A stretch of 64,000 nt of DNA from Halanaerobium kushneri (lineage in GTDB: Bacteria > Bacillota > Halanaerobiia > Halanaerobiales > Halanaerobiaceae): assembly GCF_900156285.1 (NCBI RefSeq), contig NZ_FTNC01000001.1, forward strand, positions 1 through 64,000. Reading direction: 5' to 3'. Made by a program: the position numbers and the translations under genes. The notes beneath the pieces are model-generated. The model saw nothing but the letters and a program-made list of their open reading frames with translations, searched no databases and was not told where the DNA came from. Positions 1-7,660 of this stretch are shown here, in pieces (position 1 is the stretch's first letter; each line of letters opens with the position of its first letter).

Positions 1-1
1 A

Positions 2-148
2 AGGATATTTTACAAAATAGCAGGTAATATCTGCGGCAGCGGCTGGTACAAACACATCCGCTTTGCCCCAAATAAACTGCTGGAAAAAACAATTAAATAT
101 CTTAGAAAAGCACTAACAGATTTTAGAAAGAAGGTGGTGCTAAATTAA
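2..148 (+). CDS. C-terminal fragment of an unidentified protein (cut by window edge)
   Basis: An open frame runs from base 2 to a TAA at 146-148 and gives the last 48 residues of a protein whose start lies outside the window. The fragment is basic, with a Gly-Ser-Gly-Trp-Tyr turn near its start, a stretch rich in Lys and Leu, and the end DFRKKVVLN. I do not recognise a family with confidence. The tail of a DDE transposase (for example IS1380-like) is possible from its general look, but no catalytic residue is inside the window. A GGTGGT/ACCACC hairpin (133-138 with 150-155) overlaps the stop codon. Confidence 0.4.
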   Translation, partial: RIFYKIAGNICGSGWYKHIRFAPNKLLEKTIKYLRKALTDFRKKVVLN

Positions 149-501
149 AACCACCAGTACAGTTTAGACTAATTTTTTAAGCTATGAAAACCATAGTTTA
201 GTTAAGTGCGTCTAAAATCTGGAAGCTGGACAATTTATTTAACTGGCTATTTAAATTGAGACTAAATATTTAATTTTAATAGATTGAAATTATTTTTTAA
301 CGGCAAAAATCTAAAAAGAACTATTTTAACTTTTTACTTGCCGAATTCAAGTTAAACAATAGTGAAAGATTTCCCTTTATTTTTTTAAAATTGTTTAATA
401 CTTTAAATTAGCTATTATTGTGATATAATTCAAAGCAGAGAAATCTCAATTGCTCAAGAATTCTAATATTAATAGTCGAGTACAGGAAAGAGAGGGATAA
501 T
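149..501. other. 353-bp gene-free spacer with imperfect hairpins and a weak promoter
   Basis: No convincing reading frame is present. An imperfect inverted repeat lies around 163-215: the outer arms are TTTAGAC and GTCTAAA and the inner arms CTATG and CATAG. A second hairpin pairs CGGCAA (301-306) with TTGCCG (338-343). A TATAAT at 424-429, preceded by TGTGA, is a plausible -10 element for the gene at 502, with no good -35 element. The first repeat could be an end structure of a mobile element belonging to the upstream fragment, but nothing proves this. Confidence 0.35.
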
Positions 502-1260
502 TTGAAGCAGGAAATAGAAAATTTAATTCACGATTTTATTGCTAACTATCAAGAAAAAGATGATATAAAAAGCAGCTGGAAAGAACCGATAATAAAGTAT
601 GCAGCGGCTGATGATCCAATGTTTGGTGAATTAAAAAAAGCAGTTTCCGAGGACCATTTAATGCCTGAGGATTTAATGCCCGGGGCCAGAACAATTATTG
701 CTTATTTTATTCCATTTTCTAAGGGGATTGCAGATTCCAATATTGAAGGAAAATACAGCTCAGATCAGTGGGCAAAAGCATATATAGAAACCAATCAGCT
801 GATTGCAGATTTAAATCAGCATTTAAAAGAAAAACTTTCTAAAAAGGGATATCAGGCCAGTCTAATTGCCGCCACCAATAATTTTGATAAAGAAAGATTG
901 ATCAGCGACTGGTCCCACCGACATGCTGCTTATATAGCCGGGCTCGGAACCTTTGGTCTTAATAATATGCTGATTACTGAAAAGGGCTGTGCCGGTCGAA
1001 TCGGAACTTTAGTTACTGATCTAAATATTGAGGCTTCAGAGCGGAGTGAGCAGGATAAGTGCCTAAATAAGGCTGGTTTTAACTGCAGCAAATGTGTTGA
1101 CCGCTGTGTCAACGGCTCACTGCAGAAAGACTCATTTGACCGTCATCAGTGTTATCAACTGCTTTCAGAAAATGATAAAATTCATCCGGAGTCAGAGTTA
1201 ACTGATGTCTGCGGCAAATGTTCGGTTGATTTACCCTGTTCTTTTAGTTCCCCAGTTTAA
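502..1260 (+). CDS. QueG-like 4Fe-4S protein (epoxyqueuosine reductase family, short form)
   Basis: A 252-residue protein that begins with TTG after a GAGAGGG ribosome site. The segment HAAYIAGLGTFGLNNMLIT and the following GRIGTLVTDL match the pattern before the iron-sulfur domain in epoxyqueuosine reductase relatives. From about residue 187 there is a cysteine-rich part with CLNKAGFNC, SKC and DRC spacing, and a second group near the C terminus (DVCGKC, PCSF), enough for iron-sulfur clusters. True QueG is about 350 residues or longer, so this is a shorter relative and its substrate cannot be stated. It stands alone, followed after 72 bp by a broken SDR gene. The family is likely; a tRNA queuosine role is only one possibility. 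Confidence 0.75.
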   Translation: MKQEIENLIHDFIANYQEKDDIKSSWKEPIIKYAAADDPMFGELKKAVSEDHLMPEDLMPGARTIIAYFIPFSKGIADSNIEGKYSSDQWAKAYIETNQLIADLNQHLKEKLSKKGYQASLIAATNNFDKERLISDWSHRHAAYIAGLGTFGLNNMLITEKGCAGRIGTLVTDLNIEASERSEQDKCLNKAGFNCSKCVDRCVNGSLQKDSFDRHQCYQLLSENDKIHPESELTDVCGKCSVDLPCSFSSPV

Positions 1261-1332
1261 AAAGGAATAATCGTTACTGGTTGAGTATAATATTAATAGA
1301 TTTCTAAATTTATTAGAGGAGGGAATTGGATT

Positions 1333-1960
1333 ATGGATTTAAAAATTAAAGGTAATTCAGCAATTGTTACTGCATCGAGCAGCGGGCTTGGAAAAGCTGC
1401 TGCAGCTGCCCTGGTTAAAGAGGGAGTAAACGTGGTTATTAACGGCAGAGATCAGCAGAAATTGGACAGTGCTTTAAAGGAATTAAATGAGCTAAACGGA
1501 GGCAGGGTAATTTCCTGTCAGGGAGATATAACTAAAAAGGAAGATATTAAAAGGCTGGTTAAAACTGCAGTTGATAACTTTGGCCGGCTCGATCACCTCG
1601 TTACTTCTGCCGGCGGTCCACCAGCTAAGTCTTTTCTGGAAACAACAGAAGCTGACTGGTATGATTCTTACGAGCTGCTGGTGATGAGTGTGGTCAGACT
1701 GATCAAAGAATCAGTAGAATTTTTAAAAAAAGATGGTGGGGGAACAATAGTAAATATTACTTAATTCTCAGGTTGAAAATGGTGAATTCGAAAATTATCA
1801 GGAAGCTTTAAATGCAAAAAGTAAAAGTGTACCCGTCAAAAAAATAGGTACACCGGAAAACCTCGGTGATTTAATAGCTTATTTATCATCACCAAAGTCT
1901 GATTATATTAATGGCAGTTCGATAGTTGTTGATGGAGGAGCAGGGAGCTCAAACTTATAA
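1333..1960 (+). pseudogene. Short-chain dehydrogenase/reductase gene broken by internal deletion
   Basis: The N-terminal half (143 codons, 1333-1764, good ribosome site GAGGAGGG) has the NAD(P) motif ASSSGLGKAAA and the NxAG-type element TSAGGPP, then stops at TAA just after GTIVNIT. A second frame, offset by one base, runs from about 1766 to TAA at 1958-1960 and encodes the C-terminal end of the same family (VPVKKIGTPENLGD, then YINGSSIVVDGGAG). Between the two halves about 60 residues are missing, including the YxxxK catalytic pair. The gene therefore cannot make an active enzyme. Its last bases overlap the end of the convergent gene at 1955-2329. An intact SDR is present at 16239-17063 but is from another subgroup. 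Confidence 0.85.
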
Positions 1961-2329
1961 GCGCGCATAAATACAGTCTTCAACCAATTCTATATTATTT
2001 TCGGCTGCAAAATCTCTAATCTCCTGACTCCTTGTCCCTGGCTGCATCCAGACATATTTAATTCCCAGTTTCTTAATTTCTTCCATAACATTAATCCCAT
2101 GCTTTGGATTAATAACCATATCAACCACATCAATTTTAGCGTCTATTGCGCTCAGGTCATTATAGCATTTTAGCCCGGCAACTTTTTCGAATTTTGGATT
2201 AACGGGAAAAACATTATAGTCATTTTCCTTTATTTTTTTAATAATTTTGTAGCCGAATCTATTTTTCTTTGTAGTGGCACCAACAACTGCCCAATTTTTT
2301 AACTTCATGGTTTTTTCGATTAGACTCAC
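1955..2329 (-). CDS. CoA-binding domain protein (CoA_binding_2, YccU-like)
   Basis: A 124-residue protein with a GTG start after AAGGAGCT. It has a Rossmann pattern at the N terminus (WAVVGATTKKNRFGYKI), a second segment NVFPVNPKFEKVAGLKCY, and VVDMVINPKHG and YVWMQPGTRSQE, all typical of single-domain CoA-binding proteins related to the N terminus of succinyl-CoA synthetase alpha and to E. coli YccU. The molecular role of this family is not settled. It is monocistronic and its 3' end overlaps the tail of the SDR pseudogene by six bases. Confidence 0.85.
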   Translation of the reverse strand: MSLIEKTMKLKNWAVVGATTKKNRFGYKIIKKIKENDYNVFPVNPKFEKVAGLKCYNDLSAIDAKIDVVDMVINPKHGINVMEEIKKLGIKYVWMQPGTRSQEIRDFAAENNIELVEDCIYARL

Positions 2330-2623
2330 AATATCAGCTCCTTTATATTTTGATTAGATGAATCTTATTGTTTGAATAAAGTTTATCAGTTAAGCCTTTA
2401 AAATGTCAAAATCTATATCATCTTTTTTAATCTTATTTTTTTTCATCAAAATTAATTAAATTCGGATGAGCTAGACTTAAAATTTCTGGTTGATGTTTAT
2501 TAAAATTTTGTTAAGTGGTTTTTAGCTTTAGTTTATGCAGGATATTTATTATTTAAATCAAATATATTATATAGTAAGTTAAAATAAATACCTTAATATA
2601 TGAGAAAAAAGAGGAGGATAATG

Positions 2624-2947
2624 ATGATAGATAAAAAATTAAAAGTTTCAATTATTACCGGTGCCCTGCTGGGTGTGATCTGCATTATTGGTGGTGGAAT
2701 CAGAATGGGCTACAGTGGAAATGGACTTTATCTTTTTGCCCTCTGGTATAACAGGCTAATCATGGGTTTTTTAATTGGTTTGACCCAGATGAAACCTGGT
2801 TTAAATGGGCTTTTCAAGGGCGGTTTTCTGGGTTTAATTGTATCTTTAGCTTTTTATCTTTCTACTGGAATGAATGATCATATTTCGTTTTTGGCCGGTA
2901 TTATTTATGGAATTATAATTGTAGCAGTTGCCAGAAAATACGAATAA
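2624..2947 (+). CDS. Small membrane protein of unknown function
   Basis: Predicted 107-residue protein. An in-frame ATG exists at 2600, but GAGGAGG at 2611-2617 lies between the two, so the start at 2624 is preferred (a neighbouring ATG at 2621 is possible). There are about three hydrophobic segments: residues 6-25 (Gly- and Ile-rich), 30-70, and a C-terminal one ending in VARKYE. No known domain is recognised. It has its own ribosome site and lies alone between the divergent CoA-binding gene and the gene at 3014. Confidence 0.7.
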   Translation: MIDKKLKVSIITGALLGVICIIGGGIRMGYSGNGLYLFALWYNRLIMGFLIGLTQMKPGLNGLFKGGFLGLIVSLAFYLSTGMNDHISFLAGIIYGIIIVAVARKYE

Positions 2948-3013
2948 TTTTAAATGTAAGTAATTTAAATGTAATTAATTTAATAGAATACTTAAGAATG
3001 GGAGGTATTTAAA

Positions 3014-3541
3014 ATCGAGACTATAGATTTTGAAAAATATTTAAAAAAATATGATCAGACAACAGGACTCTATCCCGAGAAATTGATGCAGATTGGAGAA
3101 AAATATCATCAAAAAGAATATCTAACAAAAGATGAACTATATCAGCTGGCTCACCTCAATTCTACCCGCAGTTCCTATCATGTAAAAAAGAATCCAGCCA
3201 GACGGGTAGAAAAAGTAACAGAAGCTGCCTACCAGCTCTATGATGATTTTTGTCGTCTGGCCCTTTATACGAGCTTAATGGGGATTGGGACACCAACTGC
3301 TTCGGCTATTTTAACTTCGCTGGACCCTCAAAAACATTGCGTTATTGATACCAGAGTCTGGGCTACTCTGTATAATCTGGGCTATTTTGAAGAAGAGAAG
3401 GAAAGTTTTAAGCCAGATGATTATATTAAAATAATAAGAATTGTGCGGAAGCTGGCTGCAGAATCAGAATATACTACTGCCGAAATTGGTTATGCTTTAT
3501 TTGCCTATGATACAGTTCATCGCAGGGGAAATTTACATTGA
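3014..3541 (+). CDS. Helix-hairpin-helix (DNA glycosylase-like) protein, apparent ATC start
   Basis: The frame stays open upstream of the first canonical start (TTG-ATG at 3083-3088) for 23 more codons, back to an ATC at 3014 that sits 7 bases after a perfect GGAGGT (3001-3006). No ribosome site precedes 3083. The extended protein is about 175 residues. The segment MGIGTPTASAILTSLD followed by CVIDTRVW resembles the helix-hairpin-helix plus aspartate element (VDTHV in endonuclease III relatives) of the HhH-GPD superfamily. There are no iron-sulfur cysteines and the protein is short. An enzymatic role is therefore inference, and a DNA-binding or degenerate glycosylase role is equally possible. 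Confidence 0.65.
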   Translation: METIDFEKYLKKYDQTTGLYPEKLMQIGEKYHQKEYLTKDELYQLAHLNSTRSSYHVKKNPARRVEKVTEAAYQLYDDFCRLALYTSLMGIGTPTASAILTSLDPQKHCVIDTRVWATLYNLGYFEEEKESFKPDDYIKIIRIVRKLAAESEYTTAEIGYALFAYDTVHRRGNLH

Positions 3542-3596
3542 TTTTTTAAATAATTAGCAAATAGTTAAATTATAAATTTGATATGAGGTGTTAAAA

Positions 3597-4274
3597 ATGA
3601 CTGAAAAAAAACAGCTTAAAATAAAGATTATTAAAGATGGACCTTATTGTGTTTTTGGTGCTGTTCCCTTATCTGAAAAGATAATTACTCCAGTAGGAAA
3701 GCATTATGAATACAGGGAAGGTAAAAAACTCCCTCAAAAAGAAAATTACTCTCTCTGCCGCTGTGGAGAGACTAAAACGCCCCCCTTCTGTGATGGCTAC
3801 CACAACCAAATTGATTTTGATGGAAAAGAAACTGCTTCTAAACTTGACTATAAAACAAGAGCAGAACTTTTAGAAGGTAAAGAAATAGACTTAAGAGATG
3901 ATCATCGCTGTGCTTTTCTCCGTTTTTGCCATACGGAAAAAGGGGATACCTGGAATTTAATAAAAGAATCGGATAAAAAAGAAGAAAGAGAGCTGGCGCT
4001 TAAGTCAGCAGAAGAATGTCTGGCAGGTAGATTGACTGCTGTTTCGAAAAGCGGTGAGATTTTAGAAAAAGAATTTGAACCAGCTATAGAAATTCTGCAG
4101 GATCCAGAAAAGAATGTTGGGTCTGCTATTATTGTTAAAGGACAAATAGAAATTGAAGGGGCAGATGGAGAAAGATATGAGCCAAGAAATTCGGTTGCTC
4201 TCTGCAGATGTGGTAAATCAGATAATAAACCCTTTTGTGACTGTAGTCATGTCCATGTCAATTTTCAGGAATAG
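3597..4274 (+). CDS. Double CDGSH iron-sulfur protein
   Basis: Starts at ATG 3597 after GAGGTG (an upstream in-frame GTG at 3588 is part of that ribosome site). The 225-residue protein has two CDGSH-type motifs: CRCGETKTPPFCDGYH near residue 55 and CRCGKSDNKPFCDCSH near the C terminus. Each keeps three Cys and one His, the ligands of the 2Fe-2S cluster in the CDGSH family. In the second, the usual Gly of C-D-G-S-H is Cys. The central part (HRCAFLRFC and nearby acidic residues) is typical of the larger bacterial members. The exact role, probably redox or cluster transfer, is unknown. It is followed by an unrelated c-di-GMP gene. Confidence 0.85.
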   Translation: MTEKKQLKIKIIKDGPYCVFGAVPLSEKIITPVGKHYEYREGKKLPQKENYSLCRCGETKTPPFCDGYHNQIDFDGKETASKLDYKTRAELLEGKEIDLRDDHRCAFLRFCHTEKGDTWNLIKESDKKEERELALKSAEECLAGRLTAVSKSGEILEKEFEPAIEILQDPEKNVGSAIIVKGQIEIEGADGERYEPRNSVALCRCGKSDNKPFCDCSHVHVNFQE

Positions 4275-4344
4275 TAAGCTCTTTCTGAGTTTGAACTTAA
4301 AACAAAAGAAAGTGCTTTTTCTTTTAAACGTTGCTAAAAAATGC

Positions 4345-4350
4345 TATAAT
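4345..4350 (+). promoter_or_regulatory. Extended -10 promoter for the GGDEF/HD-GYP gene
   Basis: TGCTATAAT forms an extended -10 element 51 bases before the ATG at 4401. No strong -35 is seen. A GGGGAGGG purine run about 20 bases before the ATG is rather far away for a ribosome site. Confidence 0.5.
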
Positions 4351-4400
4351 AAAAAGGCATCTCAGACAGTTAAAGGGGAGGGAAGTATTTTAGACCTGGT

Positions 4401-6473
4401 ATGAAAAAATTAGAAGAGGAAATTAAATTTTATCGAAAAATTTTTATTTTGGCGGCAGCTGCTTACTTAATTTTTGCTGTCATCTATAGATTTACGCCAG
4501 AACTTACTGATCCAATGTCCTTAGCTGAAAGATTAATTTCGATATCAGTTTTTTTAATGGTTTTTATATTATCATATAGATCGGACTGGGTTAAAAGGCG
4601 AATTGAGGGGATATCTTATTTGGTCTCTCTGCTGGCTATTTTTCAACTTATTTACTATACATATCTGCAGAATTTTAGAGTAGCACTGGCAATTTTAATT
4701 ATTTTAATTACAGCAATTTTTAATCTTATTTTTAATTTAAATCTGCTAAAATTTTTAACCAATTTACTTTTAATAATAGTAATGATTTTTACACTTTATT
4801 TTTCGGATTCAAAACAGATTGTAGTTCCAATTTATTTCAGCTCTTATCTTATTATTACTGCACTCAGTTTTTATATTAGCTATAGTATTGAACAGGCTCA
4901 GAATAGAATAGAAAAAAACTTAGAAGAATTAAGAGCCCAGTATAAGTTTCAGAAAACCCTGGCAGATGTTTCTTCCAGATTGGTTAATCTGGGGCTTAAT
5001 AATTTTAACTATAAAATAAATGAATCTTTAAAAGTCCTGGGAGAGTTTTTTGATATTGACCGCAGTTATATTTTTAAAGTATCAGACGATAAAAAAACTA
5101 TGTCCAACAAATTTGAATGGACTGCTCCAGGTATAAAATCAGAAAAGGATAAATTACAGAATTTAAGCACCCAAAAATTTAAGTGGTGGTTTGAAAAATT
5201 AAACCAGAAAGAATTAATAATTATAGAAAATCTTGAGGAGCTTGATAATCAGGCTGATCCAGAAAAAATATTACTGAAAGAACAGAACGTAAACTCGCTG
5301 ATTGTAGTTCCTATTTTTATCAGTGATGAACTTTACGGTTTTTTTGGTTTTGATCTGGTAGAATCTGAAATGGATTTTAACCAGGCTAAAATCAATCAGC
5401 TCAAGATTTTTGCAGATGTGATTACCAGAGCTATCTCCAAACATCTTGATAATTTAAAAATTAAAGAATTAAGTTACTATGATTCTCTAACAGGTCTTTA
5501 TAACCGCAGGTTTTTTGAAGTCGAGATGGAAAGACTGGACAGTCAGAGACAGCTACCTCTCTCGATAATTATGGCAGATTTAAACGGCCTGAAAATTATA
5601 AACGACAGCTATGGTCATAAAAAAGGAGATCAAATGCTTAACAAAGCTGCAGAGGTTTTAAAGAGTTCTTTAAGAGAAGAAGATATACTGGCCCGGCAGG
5701 GAGGAGATGAGTTTATAATTTTACTTCCTCAGACTGATCAAAACGGGACTGCTAAGATTATTCAGAGAATTAAAAAGAAAACTGCTGCCGTTAAAAATCT
5801 TGAGCTGCCGCTGTCAATTGCTCTTGGACAGGCAACAAAAACTAATTCTGAAGAAGATATTGAAGAAATTATCAGGCAGGCAGATAATCAGATGTATGAA
5901 AATAAGCTGTCTGAAAGTAGAAGCAGTAAAAGCAATATCGTTCAGGGCTTAATTAATGCACTTGACGCTAAAAGTAGTGAAACTAAAGAACATGCAATGC
6001 GAATGACCAAACTAGCTTTTGATTTTGGCGAAAAAATAGGTCTAACTGAATCTGATCAGAACCGACTTTCTCTGCTGGCTACTCTTCATGATATTGGTAA
6101 AATTAATATTAATGAAGAAATCTTAAATAAAGAGGAAAAACTGACTGATAAAGAATGGAAAATTATCAAAAAACACACCGAACAGGGTTATAAAATTGCT
6201 TCTTCTTCGGAGGAGTTTGCTGCTGTAGCTGAAGAAATATTTTCTCACCATGAAAACTGGGATGGAAGTGGTTATCCTCGTAATTTAAAAGAAAATTCTA
6301 TACCATTTTTAGCTCGAATTATTTCTCTGGTAGATTCTTTTGATGTAATGACACACGAAAGACCTTACAGCAGAGCAATGTCTAAAAAAGAAGCGCTGAC
6401 TGAGATTAGAAGGTGTGCGGGAAGTCAATTTGATCCTAAACTTGCTGCAGAATTTATTGAAATGCTGAAGTGA
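4401..6473 (+). CDS. Membrane GAF-GGDEF-HD-GYP c-di-GMP turnover protein
   Basis: A 690-residue protein. Residues about 10-170 form six or so membrane helices, followed by a coiled segment (about 165-185) and a GAF-like domain (about 190-345). The GGDEF domain follows (DSLTGLYNRRFFE, then GGDEF at 434-438) with an RxxD inhibitory site (REED) five residues before it. The C terminus is an HD-GYP domain with LHDIGKI and HHENWDGSGYP intact. Known family chemistry suggests both synthesis of c-di-GMP from GTP and hydrolysis of c-di-GMP, probably switched by the membrane and GAF sensors. It resembles the protein at 50253-52262 in plan but has GAF in place of PAS. Confidence 0.9.
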   Translation: MKKLEEEIKFYRKIFILAAAAYLIFAVIYRFTPELTDPMSLAERLISISVFLMVFILSYRSDWVKRRIEGISYLVSLLAIFQLIYYTYLQNFRVALAILIILITAIFNLIFNLNLLKFLTNLLLIIVMIFTLYFSDSKQIVVPIYFSSYLIITALSFYISYSIEQAQNRIEKNLEELRAQYKFQKTLADVSSRLVNLGLNNFNYKINESLKVLGEFFDIDRSYIFKVSDDKKTMSNKFEWTAPGIKSEKDKLQNLSTQKFKWWFEKLNQKELIIIENLEELDNQADPEKILLKEQNVNSLIVVPIFISDELYGFFGFDLVESEMDFNQAKINQLKIFADVITRAISKHLDNLKIKELSYYDSLTGLYNRRFFEVEMERLDSQRQLPLSIIMADLNGLKIINDSYGHKKGDQMLNKAAEVLKSSLREEDILARQGGDEFIILLPQTDQNGTAKIIQRIKKKTAAVKNLELPLSIALGQATKTNSEEDIEEIIRQADNQMYENKLSESRSSKSNIVQGLINALDAKSSETKEHAMRMTKLAFDFGEKIGLTESDQNRLSLLATLHDIGKININEEILNKEEKLTDKEWKIIKKHTEQGYKIASSSEEFAAVAEEIFSHHENWDGSGYPRNLKENSIPFLARIISLVDSFDVMTHERPYSRAMSKKEALTEIRRCAGSQFDPKLAAEFIEMLK

Positions 6474-6550
6474 TTTTTTGGTATCAGTTATCAACTGCTG
6501 GTTTTTAACTGGTTATCAGGTTTTAATTTGCAAAGTTGAGGGGGAAGATA

Positions 6551-7660
6551 ATGAGTTTAAAGATTATGCATACAGGTGATCTGCATCTGGGAATGAAATT
6601 TAATCAGTATCCAAATATTAGTACAGAATTGGAAAATGCCCGTTATCAGGCGTTAGAAAATATAATTAGAGAGGCTAACAGGAGAAATACAGATTTACTG
6701 GCTATTGCTGGAGACCTTTTTGATAGAGCAAGTATTAAGAATGTAAAAATAAAGGAAACTATCTCTATCCTAAATGGATTTGCTGGAGATGCAATTTTAA
6801 TCCTGCCTGGAAATCATGATTACAGTGATGGAGTTAGCAATCTCTGGTCTCAATTCAAAACAGAAATTAAGGGAAGAATGTTGATTCTGGATCAGGAAAA
6901 AATTTATCTGCTCAATGATTTTGGAATAAATGCAGCAGTCTATCCAGCCCCCTGTGATAGGAAACTTTCGGCAGAAAACAGGTTAGGCTGGATTAAAAAT
7001 CTAACTGAGCGACCTCAAACAAATTATCATCTGCTGTTGGCACACGGAGCACTGGCAGGTTTTTCGCCGGATTTAAATGATGATTATTTTAAGATGACAG
7101 AAAAAGAACTTTTAAATTTAGAAATGGATCTTTATCTGCTCGGTCACTCTCACCTTCCTTATCCAAAAAAAGAAAAGCTGAGTGGTTATAAGATTTTTAA
7201 TAATGGAACTCCAGAACCAGACGGTATGGACTGCAGTCATCCTGGATCTGCCTGGTATATAGAATTAAATAAAAAAAAGGAAGTTGAAGCATCCCGGATT
7301 AAAACTGGAAATTATCACTTTTCAGACCAGGAAGCTGAGCTTAATTCGCTTAATGATCTGAAAAATCTAATTGATAAAATAATAGATTCTGAAGCTAAAA
7401 CTAAAATTTTACGGTTGAGGCTCAAAGGAGAACTACCTCGAGATGACTTTGCCGAAAAGGATAAACAGCTTGCTCGTCTGAGAGAAAACTGTTTTTATGT
7501 AAAGATAGATCAGAATGATTTAACTATTAAAATTAACCAGGAATTAATTACAGAAGAATTTGCTGAAAACTCTTTTCCTTTTCAGCTTCTAAAAGAACTG
7601 GAAGACAATCATCAGGCTCAATATCTTGCTTATAAAATGCTGAAGGAGGTCCAGCAGTGA
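6551..7660 (+). CDS. SbcD/Mre11-like metallophosphoesterase nuclease subunit
   Basis: Starts at ATG 6551 after GAGGGGG; an in-frame TTG at 6536 lies before that site. The 369-residue protein carries the calcineurin-type metal motifs in order: GDLHLG, GDLFDR, GNHDYSD, AHG and GHSH. It overlaps the next gene by four bases, as expected for a nuclease-ATPase pair that processes DNA ends. Similarity to SbcD is clear, but the C-terminal part is short and divergent, so a relative of SbcD rather than the standard subunit is likely. A second nuclease-ATPase pair lies at 40917-44876. Confidence 0.85.
   Translation: MSLKIMHTGDLHLGMKFNQYPNISTELENARYQALENIIREANRRNTDLLAIAGDLFDRASIKNVKIKETISILNGFAGDAILILPGNHDYSDGVSNLWSQFKTEIKGRMLILDQEKIYLLNDFGINAAVYPAPCDRKLSAENRLGWIKNLTERPQTNYHLLLAHGALAGFSPDLNDDYFKMTEKELLNLEMDLYLLGHSHLPYPKKEKLSGYKIFNNGTPEPDGMDCSHPGSAWYIELNKKKEVEASRIKTGNYHFSDQEAELNSLNDLKNLIDKIIDSEAKTKILRLRLKGELPRDDFAEKDKQLARLRENCFYVKIDQNDLTIKINQELITEEFAENSFPFQLLKELEDNHQAQYLAYKMLKEVQQ

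Noticed and set aside
4153-4404. 83-codon frame overlapping the CDGSH gene end
   Set aside because: Shifted frame of the CDGSH gene with no ribosome site; the intergenic part holds the promoter of the next gene.
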